Origin: Heloderma charlesbogerti
Lineage: Eukaryota > Chordata > Lepidosauria > Squamata > Helodermatidae
Direction of reading: 5' to 3'
DNA length: 64,000 bases
Assembly: GCA_026122225.1 (NCBI GenBank)
Contig: JANEZZ010002672.1
Span: forward strand, 186,001 to 250,000
Of this stretch, positions 34,166-45,093 are shown in pieces. The first letter of the stretch is position 1; each line of letters opens with the position of its first letter. Below the pieces are notes generated by a model. It was not told where the DNA came from. It saw only the letters and a list, made by a program, of their open reading frames with translations, and searched no databases. Position numbers and translations under genes: made by a program.

Positions 34166-35063
34166 TAGGGTTGGCGGAGAATTTCTCCCTGAAACTTCGG
34201 GGGGCCGAGTGCCAACGTGTTCGGCCCCCTGAACAAGTTTCGGGGAGAAATTCTCTGCACCCCCTGCCCCCCGCCCCCCCCGGGACAGGAAATACCTTTG
34301 GCGAATGTCCCTCCCGGCGGCGGGTCCGGCCGGCGGTTCAGCGGGTCTTCGTCAGGGGCGGGAGCAGCAGCCAGTCTTTCGACCGGCTGCCGCCGCCACC
34401 ATTCCAATCAAAGAAAAAAAAAATGCTCCCGTGATAGGCTACGTGACGATTAACGTAGCCTATCACGGCTAGATTTGCAAAGTCAGCCATGATAGGCTAC
34501 TGGCTACGTAAATCGTCACGTAGCCTATCACGGGTGACTTAAAAAAAAAAAAAAAGCGCGTACGGATAACGGCAGCCCCCATAGGGAGCCGCCATTCCCG
34601 TTCCTTATTTGGTCGCTGTAGTCTACGTAAATCTTTACGTAGACTACAGCGACCAAATAAGGAACGCGAATGGCGGCTCCCTATGGGGGCCGCCATTTGC
34701 GTACGTGCTTTTTTTTTTTTTTTTAAGTCACCCATGATAGGCTACGTGACGATTAACGTAGCCTATCACGGCTGTCTTTGCAGATCTAGCCGTGATAGGC
34801 TACGTTAATCGTCACGTAGCCTATCACGGGGGCGTTTTTTTTTTTTTTTTAAACCTTTTTAGTTCGCGGCCGGGCGAGGCGCCTCCTCCCCGGCCTGAAT
34901 TTTGGCCGGGCGAGGCGGGAAGCCTCCCCCCCGGCCTGAATTTCGGCCGGGCGAGGCGGGAAGCCTCCCCCCCCGGCCTGAACTTCACGAGGGGAGCAGC
35001 GAAGCGCCTCCCCCCCACCGCGAAAAGCTTCGAGGACAGGTAAGTGACTTTTGTCCATCCCTA
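34166..35063. mobile_element. Palindrome-rich hAT-like element P5
   Basis: TAGGGTTG...CATCCCTA with a perfect duplication AATTGAGC (34158-34165 and 35064-35071). End A is left, end B right. Palindromes: TGATAGGCTACGTGACGATT/AACGTAGCCTATCA (34432-34465), a second with an internal GGCTACTGGCTACG duplication (34490-34531), a TAGTCTACGTAAATC/TTTACGTAGACTA unit at about 34619-34647 near the centre, and mirror copies at 34735-34768 and 34792-34826. GC palindromes near 34574-34600 and 34668-34702. End B carries three ~45-bp tandem units of GGCCGGGCGAGGCGGGAAGC type. Confidence 0.88.
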
Positions 35064-35071
35064 AATTGAGC

Positions 35072-36695
35072 AGCCTCCCACTGCCCTGACAAGCTACTGT
35101 TGTGTGCAGTGATGGTGATGGTGGCGGTGGCAGCAGCAGGGTGGGACGGGAGCTGAGAGGGAAGCTCCATGGCATTTCTCTCTCTGCTCCAGTCTTATCC
35201 TGCCTCTGTTGCGGCCACTGGAAGCAACTGCCCCTGTCTATGCCAACCTTTGCAGAAGAAGCCTTAACCCTTGCTGCTCTCCTTCGGCAGAACAAGGCCG
35301 AGAAGAAAGTGCGAGCTATGGGGACTGGGTAAAATAAGGATCCATAAAATCAAAAAGGGGTCCTCATGATGTCATAAGATCTTTACACAGGAAATCCCCC
35401 AAACCACCATCCAGTCACAGAGTACATCTGTCTCTGTGGACTGAATGAGAAAAATCACAGATCTGACACTCATGGGTGCAGCCATGGTGCAAAAACAGGG
35501 GGAAATGGCTCCCCGCATTCCCTGGAACAAGACGGCTGCCGGCACGCGTCCAGAGAGCTTCAGAGCTGGCAGCAGTAATGGCAGCAGCCCACCCTCATTG
35601 CAAGCTGCTGCTGCTGGCCTGACTCAAACCTTCGTGGGCTTCTCGCAAGCAAGGAACACACGCAGGCTTGAGCAAAGGCAGGAGTCAGCCTCCAACTGGG
35701 CCCTCCAACCCAAGGAAGGGAGAGGGCACAGCTGGAGGGCGACTCCTGCCCTCGTCGGCAGGAGTTGGCAGTTGACGGGCTGCGATGGGCGGTGGTTTCC
35801 CTGACAGTGCCAGCAGCAGATCCTCCAGCAGAACCAGCACCAGCACCAACAGCAGTGGCAGCAGCACCCCTCCCCCATGGATAAAGGGCCCAAGTAAGGA
35901 GCTTGGGGCTGGGCAGCATGTGGGGGGGGGCCCAAGTGGGTCTGAATCCCACTTTGACTTCATAGGCTGAGGCAGGTCTGCCCCCCCCCCCCGAATCAGC
36001 CCAAGCCAAATTGGGTCCGCCTAGGAAGCTCCAAATCAGGCCCTCCTCAGAAGCTGCATTTTGTGGCAACTTTAAATTTCAGTTTAATTTTTGGAATACA
36101 GTAAAAAAAAAAAAAAAGTAGTGTGAGTTGGTAGATTTGCAGTTCTTTAGGTTTCTACATCCTCTTTATACCTCTCTGGAAAAAGTGCTCAGCCAAAAGA
36201 AAAGAAAAAGGGGGGGGTGCTTTTCACTGAAGACTTTGTAAGCTGTAAAAATACCCACACCCCTTTCAGAATTTTTTTTTCTGGAAATGTGCAAAAAGGG
36301 GTGAACATCTTTGCCCATTCAGGTTGAGGGAAAGTGAGTTACACTCACTTTCAATCAGCTTCATGATGTCCCCAGGTAGCCAAATCCGATTGGTTGCTAC
36401 GTGGTCATCCATTTAGATTAGAGCAGAACCTTTTTTCTGTTGGGGGCCACAGTCTGTCACGGTTAATAATATGCTGGGGGCTGCATGGTGGCAACAGGTA
36501 GGGCATAAGCCAGCAGAGGGCAGGGCCATCACCCAAAGTATGTGGGACAACTGCCTTTTGTCTTTTTTCTGCAAGTCCTTCTCTCTCTCTCTCTCTCTCT
36601 TTCTCCCTCCTCCCCTCATCTCCCTCCCTGTCCAGCAGTCTACCAGGGAAGAGAGAGATTGTTTTTGACAGAGGTCTGAACTGATTGCTTGCAGG
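35072..36695. other. Unassigned GC-richer spacer
   Basis: 35100-36000 is GC-rich with overlapping frames on both strands (for example 35560-36069 minus, 35445-35804 plus), including CAGCAGCA/CTGCTG-rich text that yields Ser/Ala/Cys runs. No splice-bounded exon or domain is visible. At 36425-36540 a scrap resembles family X. (CT)n at about 36582-36602. Confidence 0.3.
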
Positions 36696-37119
36696 TAGGA
36701 ATGTGTGAATCAGCTCATCCCAAGCTGCACATCAAACTCACCAAAGTTCTCCAAATTCCATCTTGAAGCTTTTTCCAACTCAAGTCCATATCAGATTGAG
36801 AGCGCTGGGGGTGGGGTGGGGGGTTGCATGAAAATCCATGCATATTTGCTTATTTTCATGTGTATTTTTCCAAATGTATGCATCCATTGTCTGCATCTTT
36901 GAAATGGAATGCATTCTGCTCCCATCGATTAAAGCATATTGATGCACGTTTTTCAACAGTATGCATTTTTTTCATGTGCATGTTTTCAATGTACCCATGT
37001 TTTGAACACATAGTTTTTCCATCTGCAAATCACATTGCAAGCCATAGTTGAATCCGGAGGTGTAAACTGGGTCACTCCTGATAAAAAATGAACTGAGACT
37101 AATTTCTCAAACATCCCTA
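36696..37119. mobile_element. AT-rich hAT-like MITE (family Q, copy 3)
   Basis: TAGGAATG...CATCCCTA, flanked by CTTGCAGG (36688-36695) and CTTGCAGA (37120-37127), 7 of 8. Internally TATGCATCCATTGTCTGCATC, GTTTTTCAACAGTATGCATTT and similar TGCAT motifs. Same length (424 bp) as copy 1 at 439-862. Confidence 0.7.
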
Positions 37120-37127
37120 CTTGCAGA

Positions 37128-38654
37128 CCACTTCTGACATTCAGCTATAGTTTGCCCATCTCTGATTAAGAGTGCAGTGGAAACTGTATACAATCCCTGG
37201 GATGGCCAATGTATCTAATCCAGGAAGAAGAATATGCAATCACTAGACAAAAAGAAAATGGCATCAAAGTAGTAGCAACTTGGGTGGGGTGGGGGGAAAG
37301 AAATGTCATTGAATTTGATTTTTTCTCACAGCTAACATTCCCCCGCCCCATTTCCTCTGGGGGAACATTTCCTTTGAAGGAGCTGCAGCTGCATCTCCTT
37401 TCTGAATGGAAGAACACGCTGGTAGTGTAACACTTTTTCTTCAGGATCTCTAAAGGGATTCACAGCAAAGGCTTTGTACAGGAACAATTAACATATATTT
37501 TAATATTTTTATTAAAAAACAATAACAATGCACATGTAATAATTTTACATGCATAACCCACCAAAACAATAAAATGGAGCGCAGGCCTCCCAAAGTTCTG
37601 TTTTCTTTCAGCTTGAGTCCACAACAACAATATAAATAAAACTTCTCTCTGAAGCTGGATTTTTTTCTGCTGGCAGAAGAAGGAAAACAGTCTCTATTCT
37701 GTTCACTCCAGCTCCACAGCAATCTTCTCAAGGTGGATCAGGATCCAGCAACAACTTAAACAGCCCTGTCTCAAGGGTTCAGGGTCTTACAGGGAGGAGA
37801 AAGCAAACTTCTCCTACACTGCAATTTTGGTAACTGCCTAAAATGGTGGCCACTCCCTGTCTCGCTCCTTTACTGAGCATGTGCAGGAATATGCTCTCAG
37901 AATTTTTTTAAAAAAATATATGAGTGGGTTACATTAGCACTACATGGGCAGCATCTTTTCCCACCTATGAACATCAGGGTTGAATTGAGGAGCATGGGGA
38001 AAGGAACTAGGATCATGGGAGTTGAACTCAGGGATATGGGGGTAGGAAGAGAGGCCCACTGGTTTTCTCCCACCTTTGAAGGAGCCACTGCCAGAGCCAC
38101 TGTCCTTTGCTGTCCTTTCTAACCCCCAGAGGAAGCATCCCCCTCCCCCAAGGCCAGGATGGGGTAGCAAGATGTGTCTATATGTGAGAGTGTATGAGAG
38201 TGAGAGAGAGTGAGAGTAGAACTGAGGCAGACAGCCTGCTCAAGGGGGGCTGTGCAGTCACCACTACTCAATTTCCCATTATACCCCTAGATGAGATACA
38301 CTGACCTGAGTGCATCTGATTACCCTGCCACCCACAAATCCCTCAGGTCTCAACTATAGTACAGCCTCCTTTTCTTGCTCAGTACTGAGGCATAATCATA
38401 CACTTGTAGCCTTGACTGGGGTGCTACCAGCTTTTTTTCCTAAGCACCACCTAAAATGATGTGGTCTGAAGAACCACAGGCCCCTTTTTCCTTGGCAAAC
38501 TACAACTCCCACCATGAAAGAGAGAACTTGAGTTTGCAAGACGCCAAAATACCAGGCATTGGTTACAGCATAGGTGAGGAACTGTGGCCCATTGCCTGGA
38601 TGCAGCCCACAGGGCCTCCCTGACCAGCCCACAGCCCCCTCCTTAGGTCCCTCT
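37128..38654. other. Unassigned spacer
   Basis: 37490-37900 begins with poly-T/ATTAAAAAACAATAAC text and could be an old retroelement end in antisense. 38170-38215 is (GTGAGA)-like. No gene recognised. Confidence 0.3.
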
Positions 38655-39020
38655 CCACTACATGAGGGATACTGAACCTCTTTTAGCTTGAGGGCCAAAT
38701 TCCATTCTGGAGAAGCTCTGGGAGCTGCATTCCAGTGATGGGTGGAGCTTAAGGCAAAAGATGCAGGGCCAAAAATACCAGCATATTTTAGTTTAAAGCT
38801 CCTACTGCCAGTAACGAAGCCTTAGGAGACCCGTTGCAACCTTTTACAACGAGAAAAGAACTGTGCAAAATGCAGGAAACCACCAAACAATCAGCAGTCA
38901 GGGGAAAGGAAGTGGGGCCAGGAGAAGGGGGCAAGACCATCTGGGAGCCCCAGAAGGCCAGATTGGGACTGCAGGCAAGCTGGATTTGCCCCCCGGGCCT
39001 GAGGTTCTGCACCTTCTTCA
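38655..39020. mobile_element. Non-autonomous hAT (Charlie-like) fragment, family X
   Basis: TGAACCTCTTTTAGCTTGAGG, GCCAAATTCCATTCTGGAG, CCAGTGATGGGTGGAGC, CAGCATATTTTAGTTTAAAG, CGAAGCCTTAGGAGACCC. Collinear with the longer copy at 62190-62535. Confidence 0.6.
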
Positions 39021-39812
39021 CGTTAACTGGAACAACTGGATGAGGAGGACTCTCATTTGTGGCCCTTCTGTGCTGCAAAGTCTTTTTATTCCTAATCAAC
39101 CCTTACAGCATTCCACCCCTTCTCCTCTTAATACATCCCCTCACTTTCTGTGATTCAATTCTAATGTGTTGTAAAAGAGAGAGAGAGAGAGAGAGAGCGA
39201 GAGCGAGAGCGAGAGCGATTCCATGGCACTTTTTATTATTTAAAATTAAAGCTGTGTTCTAGTCAACTAGAATATTGTACTAGGTTGAAAGAGTCCATAA
39301 AAGCACTGAAGGATTACAATCTACTGCGCTCTGAACTACCTGCAGGCCATGCCTTCCAAAAATGGAGTGCCGGATTTTGACATCAATATTCCTTTGAACT
39401 ACGATGAAACCTCTACTGACAAGGAGTTTCACTGAGTGAATGGATGAAGCAGAGTTTATTTTGGCTGCACAGTCTTGTCTTGATTTCGGTGTTATCATAT
39501 GTCAGGATATCAACACCACTAGACAGCTGTTAGAAAAGAAGCAGTGTGTTTTCTAGACTGGGCTTTGCACCTGCCTAGAAATCTAGATTCTCTCTCTGTC
39601 TCCGTCTCTGTCTCTGTCTCTCTATTTCTGCTTCTTTTTCTCCCGCACTAATTGCTTGAATATATCTTAGTACAGTATATTATTAACAGCTTGGGTAGCA
39701 GGAGGAGAAAAGATCACGGGGAAACCCCATTATTATGGCTTTTGTATTTAAGGTGTAGACTCTAGTCCAGTTCAGTTGTGCAGCTTTAATGCATAAGTAA
39801 GGACACAAAGTG
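39021..39812. other. Spacer with (GA)n and an open conserved-looking stretch
   Basis: (GA)n/(GAGAGC)n at about 39176-39217. 39250-39530 is repeat-free. Within it, 39347-39436 reads ATG through TGA as MPSKNGVPDFDINIPLNYDE followed by TSTDKEFH, but there is no upstream exon and no acceptor in frame. I do not recognise the peptide, so I call no gene. Confidence 0.3.
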
Positions 39813-40180
39813 GGAGGTGGGTGTGCAGGGGGGCTGAGACCGTGCCTGTTGGCCATACCTCCAACATCCCTTCATCCTCCACTCTCACCTCTTTCTCTTT
39901 TCCCCTGACAGGTTCCTCATCTGTAACAACTACATGGCAGGCAGGCACAACATGTTCTTACCAATGCTCGCTGGGATTCCAGCTTTTGCCCCTGAAGGGA
40001 CAGCATAAAAGGATGCCCTTACCGTTGGGGCAGAGTGAGGTAACCACGTCAGGCGACAGATGCTGGGGAACAGCAGCAGCAGCCCCAACCTCCTGTCAGT
40101 AATCCTGAGCCCCCCGAACATTCTCCTCTGCTGGAGGACAGAGCGGTGTGTGCTATGTGACCTGTCCTGCACCCTGAAAG
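39813..40180 (+). other. Possible relic of a cysteine-rich (sushi-like) exon
   Basis: A pyrimidine-rich acceptor-like site, TTTTCCCCTGACAG, ends at about 39911. Downstream, in the frame open from 39821 to 40099, the peptide includes TTTWQAGTTCSYQCSLGFQL and, further on, CWGTAAAAPTSCQ before a stop. The G-x-x-C-x-Y-x-C-x-x-G-F-x-L pattern and a later W...P..C recall the sushi/CCP fold. Spacing is imperfect and there is no donor or neighbouring exon, so coincidence is quite possible. Confidence 0.15.
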
Positions 40181-40430
40181 ACTTCTATCCCTCAGGTGCA
40201 GTGAAGAGCAGTATCCCATTATCAGTGGTGAAATTATCAACTGCCGGTCAAGGTTGCTTCTGTACACAGAATGAAGGTGCCATTTTGTATTTTGTCACAA
40301 GCAGCCAAACATCTTGGGCTGGCCCTGAGCCATGTCCTCCTTCAGACAGCCTATCTTCCAGCAACAGAAAGAGACCCTCCTCTCACCAGGGTCCCATGTT
40401 TGTCTTTATTATGCAGTGTCCCAACTGTGC

Positions 40431-40489
<59 letters not shown>

Positions 40490-41084
40490 CCTGTAATAAA
40501 AATATCTCTGTAGCCAGACACCTTTACTTTGCTGGAAGCTCTTTGTGAGGTGATATAGGAGTCTACTCTTCTACCTCTGCATCAGTTTTAGGTGATTTCT
40601 CACTGATGAGTTGTAGTGATTTCCCGACCTACTAACAGGCTCAAGCTCCAGAGTAGCTATCACTCAATGTGTTTAAGTGCACAGCTACCATTAACTTTAA
40701 ATGGGATATTACTCTCAGAATTACTTCTACAAATTAAATAACTCAGAGGCTTAGAGAAATCACCTATACAGATCACTTAGAATCCTTGGAAAGGCATTGT
40801 GGCTTGGAGCCTTTTAGTCTTCCTCAAAGTTACACTTTTCAAACCTGGCAAGTCATGTTGGAGGAAAATTGGCTCTAAAATGCACACATGCACACACATA
40901 CACGGTATTAACTTTTGAGTGGTTTAGGTCATAAAACCCTTTATATGCTTAACTGGGATTCACTTAAGAAGATTTACTGAGGCTATGCTTTTTTAAAAAA
41001 GAAGGGGAAATGTTCTAAATTGATGTGTTGAACATTTATCATTTTGAAATTACTGAATTTTCAGGTGTAGGTTAAAGGGTTAGT

Positions 41085-41118
<34 letters not shown>

Positions 41119-41190
41119 TTTTGAAGTTCTCTAGGCATAATAATGTGGGTCAAATTGCATGGGATATGTTTAATATTTTCATTCTTTGAG
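40181..41190. other. Spacer with tetranucleotide and dinucleotide repeats
   Basis: A (ATCT)n array of about 14-15 units at 40431-40488 and a (GT)n array at about 41086-41117. No gene seen; the open frame across the ATCT array encodes a simple Leu/Ser/Ile/Tyr repeat. Confidence 0.6.
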
Positions 41191-41195
41191 ACGGA

Positions 41196-42068
41196 AACTT
41201 ACAACCCAATCCTATACATGTTTACTCAGAAGTAAGTCCCATTGAGTTCAATAGCCTATTATGTATATAACGTATATATAACGTAGCCTATCATATGTAG
41301 CTATATAACGTAGCCTATCATGGCTGGGTAAAATAACAAAAACAAACCGCGTACGCAAATGGCGGCGGCTACAGCCGCCACCATTTGCGTTCCTTATTTT
41401 TGGCCGTCTTAGTCTACGTAAATATTTACATAGAATATGATGGCGAAAATAAGGGGAACGTAAATAGCATAGCAGGAGCTATTTGCATCCCTTTTTGATT
41501 CGCCATTTTAGCCTACGTAAATATTTAAAACGGCGAATCAAAAAGGGACGCAAATGGCACCTGCTACGCTATTTGCGTTCCCCTTTATTTTCGCCGTCAT
41601 AGTCTACGTAAATATTTATGTAGACTAAGACGGCCAAAAATAAGGAACGCAAATGGCGGCCGCCATAGCCACCGCCATTTGTGTACGCGTTTTGTTGTTG
41701 TTGTTGTTGTTTTACCCAGAGCCCTCCGTGGCCAGAAATCCGGCTGCGGACGGCTCTGGCCTGGGCCTGGCCGGCTGCTCCGTAGAGCCACCGCGGAGCA
41801 CAGCTGGCCATCGAGGATTCCAGGGGGGATGAACGGAGCGCCTCACCCCCCGTTGAGGATTCCAGGGGGAGGGACGGAACGCCTCCCCCCCACCATAAAC
41901 ATAATCAGCAGAAAGGTAAGTACATTTCGTAGATCCCTACTTACTCCCAAGTAAGTGTGCCGAGGTTGCAGACTTACAGGGTCATCTTATGTCTACCCAG
42001 AAGTAAGTCCCATTGAGTTCAATGCAGCTTACTTCCAAGTAAGTGTGCCCAGGATTGCAGACTTAAAC
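41196..42068 (+). repeat. AAGTAAGTCCCATTGAGTTC squamate-type repeat, split by P6
   Basis: ACCCAATCCTATACATGTTT, ACTCAGAAGTAAGTCCCATT, GAGTTCAAT (41204-41252) continues after the insertion with CTTACTCCCAAGTAAGTGTG (41940 onward). A second tandem copy of the repeat follows (41985-42065, ending CCCAGGATTGCAGAC). Similar scraps are at 24150, 49383 and within 51200-52390. Confidence 0.6.
41253..41939. mobile_element. Palindrome-rich hAT-like element P6 (left end lost)
   Basis: Right end B is intact (AGAAAGGTAAGTACATTTCG then TAGATCCCTA, ending 41939). The left TIR is absent; the element starts directly with TATATAACGTAGCCTATCA text. Core units: CGCAAATGGCGGCGGCTACAGCCGCCACCATTTGCG (about 41355-41390), TAGTCTACGTAAATATTTAC at two places (41410, 41600), a centre near 41500-41540 with TAGCCTACGTAAATATTT, and mirror copies to 41690. 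End B has GAGGATTCCAGGGGG duplicated (41812, 41866). Confidence 0.7.
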
Positions 42069-42445
42069 CGTGGTATTATCTCTAATCAGAAGTAAGTCAG
42101 AGGTTTCCTGGGGGCTGCAAGAAAACAGTACAGCAGAAGTTGAGCTACGAAAACAAGACTCTCTCCCCCCCCGCTCCTTTGCACACATGCCGGGGAGGGA
42201 GGAAGGCATGCCCTCAGTTCAAACCACGTGTCTGCCATGTAAAGGAGCCCTTCCTAATCCCTCAAAGAAACTGAAAGCAGGAAGCTCCAGAAAGGATGTG
42301 GGGTTTTGCAGGGGGGCTTCCTTAATGCAGAAACACCCTTAGTCCCATTAAACATGCAATGTTTCCTCTTTGGATGTATATTTGAACTGGAGACTGAGCT
42401 ACAAATAAAGAAGTACCTTGATTAAATCAGAAGTGTGCCAAGAAG

Positions 42446-42889
42446 TAGGGATGGATGAATCTGTCAGTTTCAGGTTTTCTCAATTTTTCATTTTCCCAGT
42501 CTTACGTTCAGTTCATTTTGAACTTTGAGAATTTCTCCAGTCTTAAACTGGGTTCATCCCAAACTTTGAGAATTTTCTGTTAAAAATTGCATTAAAATGC
42601 ATATGCATTCTTGTGCACATTTTCCCTAACACATGCATTTTTGTATGCATTTTTGCCTAGTAAATATGCCTTTGCAAGCAGGTTTCCTAATAAAATGCAT
42701 ATTTGAACTTTATTTCTCTAATATATGCATTTTTGTATGCATTTTTTAAATTGGAGAACTCCACTGTAATATCTGGGGAAGCGTGAGTTTCAAAGGATAA
42801 CAGATTTGATTCACATAGTGGTTTGAGAGTCCAGAATTAGGAAGGTCCATACTAAAATATGAACTGAACAAATCTCTCCTCCATTCCTA
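42446..42889. mobile_element. AT-rich hAT-like MITE with ATGCATTTTTGT units
   Basis: TAGGGATGGATGAATCTGTC at the left, CTCTCCTCCATTCCTA at the right. About four units of ACATGCATTTTTGTATGCAT / TTTTCCCTAATA type at 42590-42750. Collinear with 13743-14154 and the inverse of 1465-1945. No matching target duplication seen. Confidence 0.6.
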
Positions 42890-42999
42890 GCATGAATTTA
42901 CTATATACCTTTATGCAACCTCCCCTCCCCCTCTCTCAGCCTCAGCCCCTGTCCCTCAAATCTGGAATATAGGGATCTCTATCTTACAGATTTTATGAA

Positions 43000-43108
43000 C
43001 TTGAGCACTCTCCGGGAGAGAGCGGAGGACAGGAAGGCCTGGCATGCTATGGTCCATGGGGTCACGAAGAGTTGGACAAGACTTAACGACTGAACCACAA
43101 CAACAATT
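43000..43108 (+). mobile_element. Bov-B 3' end fragment
   Basis: CTCTCCGGGAGAGAGCGGAG, GACAGGAAGGCCTGGCATGC, TATGGTCCATGGGGTCACGA, AGAGTTGGACAAGACTTAAC, GACTGAACCACAACAACAA: the last ~100 bp of Bov-B, the reverse complement of 21030-21130. Confidence 0.85.
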
Positions 43109-43937
43109 TTACAGATTTATTGTAAGAAATGCAACATAATGCATATAAAACACTTTGACCACTTGTAAGTGGTAGATAAATGGTAAGCATAATTCTTATC
43201 AAAAGAGAAAAAAAAAAGAACTTCTTTTGAAGAACAGCAGTTCAAACCGATTCCATCTGTAATTCCAGTGAATCTCAAGACTAATTATTTTGCCTGTTGT
43301 TTCGGCTGGCTTTTTTTTTTTTAAATCTTCATGATACACTTGCAAAATTGTTGATTGAGCCAATGTTTTATGGCCCACATAGAAGTTTATTTTCTTTCAG
43401 GTATTGGCAGGTGACCATATTCAATGGACTACTACTGCTGTTTATTCTCCCTTCTTAAAATCATTGTTAATCTATTATTTATTTAAAGTAACTGAACATA
43501 AATGAACTTGCATACGGCTCAAAATAGTTTGGGAATTTTTTTTAAGAAGTCAAATGTAGACTTGTATATGGTTGTATTGATGTACAAAAGCTTTCATTCC
43601 CCTCCCCCACTTGTTTCATTGGAATGCAGATTTTCCTGAAATTCTCTGTTTTGAAGGAACATCTTTCACACTGGTTGCCATCAGTTGATCTTGCATACCA
43701 CTACAGTCTTTCTGCAAATGTAAGAAAGTAGCAAAGTTATCCACCATTTCTTGACACAAAATTCAGATGCTGACTATCTGACAAAGTTAGGTCAGTGGAT
43801 GGGTTATGTTTTCATATTCAAGATTTATAGGTCACAAAATTTAAGGTTGAAGATGGATCTTCTCCAGTTCAGGTTGGCTGGACACCTTTCCATTTGGTTC
43901 TGTCTTGTCTCTTCTCCTGATGTTCTTGTCCTGATGT
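43109..43937. other. Repeat-poor AT-rich interval
   Basis: No recognised element beyond A- and T-runs. No frame with a recognisable domain. Confidence 0.35.
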
Positions 43938-44102
43938 TTATCTAGGGAACTGGTGGGTTCTCCCACACTGGAGGCATTCAGTCAAGACGAGGCTGGACAG
44001 CCACCTGTAAGGGATACTTTGACTTGGATTCCTGCATTGAGCAGGGGGTTGGACTCGATAGCCTTATAGGCCCCTTCCAACCCTACTATTCTATGATTCT
44101 GT
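43938..44102 (+). mobile_element. CR1 LINE 3' terminus
   Basis: GGCATTCAGTCAAGACGAGG, CTGGACAGCCACCTGTAAGG, GGATTCCTGCATTGAGCAGG, GGGTTGGACTCGATAGCC, CCCCTTCCAACCC and a final ATTCTATGATTCTG. This is the classic amniote CR1 3' end with its 8-bp-type terminal repeat. Confidence 0.9.
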
Positions 44103-44409
44103 TTGTTGCACATTATGATCTGCATTCCATAAACTAATATATCTATATTGTTGGCTGCAGATTATCTTAAATGATGAAAATTCCTAGAAAGGAATCAGAG
44201 TATAGTTGAAAGTATCACAATTTGTATGTTGGAGACCAAGGTTACCTTCCTTTTCAGTCATATAGCTGTTTAGGTAGTTTTATCTTAATCACTGTTTCTG
44301 AGCTTAACTTAGCCCAGATGAGGCTAAGGGGGCTAAGAACGGCAAAAGAGTTTGTATGCTTAAAGGGTCAAATAAATAATGAAATTTAGGAAGCTGCCCT
44401 GTACGAAGT
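44103..44409. other. Unassigned spacer
   Basis: No element or exon recognised. Confidence 0.35.
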
Positions 44410-45015
44410 CATTTTTATTTCATTTCATTTCTTTCATTTGTATACTGCCCAATAACTGAAGCTCTCTGGCCAGTTCACAAAAACTAAAAACCCAAATACA
44501 GGATAAAATGAGCCAGTGTGGTAGTGGCTAGAGTGTTGGACTGGGGGTCGGGAGATCTGGGTTCTAGTCCCCACTCGGCCATGGAAGCTCACTGGGTGAC
44601 TTTGGGCCGGTCACAGACTCTCAGCCCAACCCACCTCACAGGGTTGTTGTTGTGAGGATAAAATGGAGGAGAAGGAGGACTATGTATGCCACCTTGGGTT
44701 CCTTAAGGAAGAAAAAAGGTGGGATATAAATGCAATAAATGCAATAAATAAATAAATTAAAATACTGTGCAACATTTGTGAACAATTTAAAACAGCTAAA
44801 ACACTGAACAGTACAATACTAGGACCCAATAGAACAGCTGACATTAGAAGCCCCATCATGTATTGTCAAATGCTTGGAAGGAGAGGGGATGCCTGGTTGC
44901 CATCCTCTGAACTTCCCTCAGAGGAGGCATTTGGAGGAGAGCCTCAGATGTTCATCATATAGTGCTCCATCAGGTATTGTGGTCCCAAGCCATGTAAAGT
45001 CAGAGTATGTGGCCA
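44410..45015 (-). mobile_element. LINE 3' end (L2/CR1-type), antisense, split by a SINE
   Basis: The inverted 3' terminus (ATTTCATTTCTTTCATTTG, ACTGCCCAATAACTGAAGC, TCTCTGGCCAGTTCAC) at 44414-44508 continues after the SINE at 44758 with A-rich UTR and, at 44880-45010, with decayed antisense ORF text (GAACTTCCCTCAGAGGAGGC, TTGTGGTCCCAAGCCATG). The same arrangement occurs at 60226-62112. Confidence 0.7.
44509..44757 (+). mobile_element. Sauria-type tRNA-derived SINE, near full length
   Basis: Head: GAGCCAGTGTGGTAGTGGCT, AGAGTGTTGGACTGGGGGTC, box-B-like GGTTCTAGTCCCCAC. Body: CTCACTGGGTGACTTTGGGC, CAGCCCAACCCACCTCACAG, GGTTGTTGTTGTGAGGATAA, GGACTATGTATGCCACCTTG. Tail: GGTGGGATATAAATGCAATA and (AATA)n. 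It lies inside the 3' UTR of an antisense LINE, with an ATAAAAT/TTAAAAT-like junction. The sequence and order are those of the Sauria SINE of lizards, which depends on Bov-B for mobility. Confidence 0.88.
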
Positions 45016-45093
45016 TTTAACTCAGTATTGCCAAAACTCGGCTCACAGTGGATCCTCACCTTCTTAAACAGCTTTTTTTCCCTCTCATGTACT

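Noticed and set aside
33868..34434. 188-codon open frame on the plus strand
   Set aside because: It translates a (GGAGA)n tract and then runs into the terminus of P5; no independent coding evidence.
35560..36069. 169-codon antisense frame and overlapping frames on both strands
   Set aside because: GC-rich, CAG/CTG-rich text is open in several frames at once. This pattern is compositional.
37490..37900. Possible LTR in antisense
   Set aside because: No TG...CA borders, primer-binding site or second copy found in the window.
40431..40513. Open frame over the ATCT array
   Set aside because: Pure translation of a tetranucleotide microsatellite.
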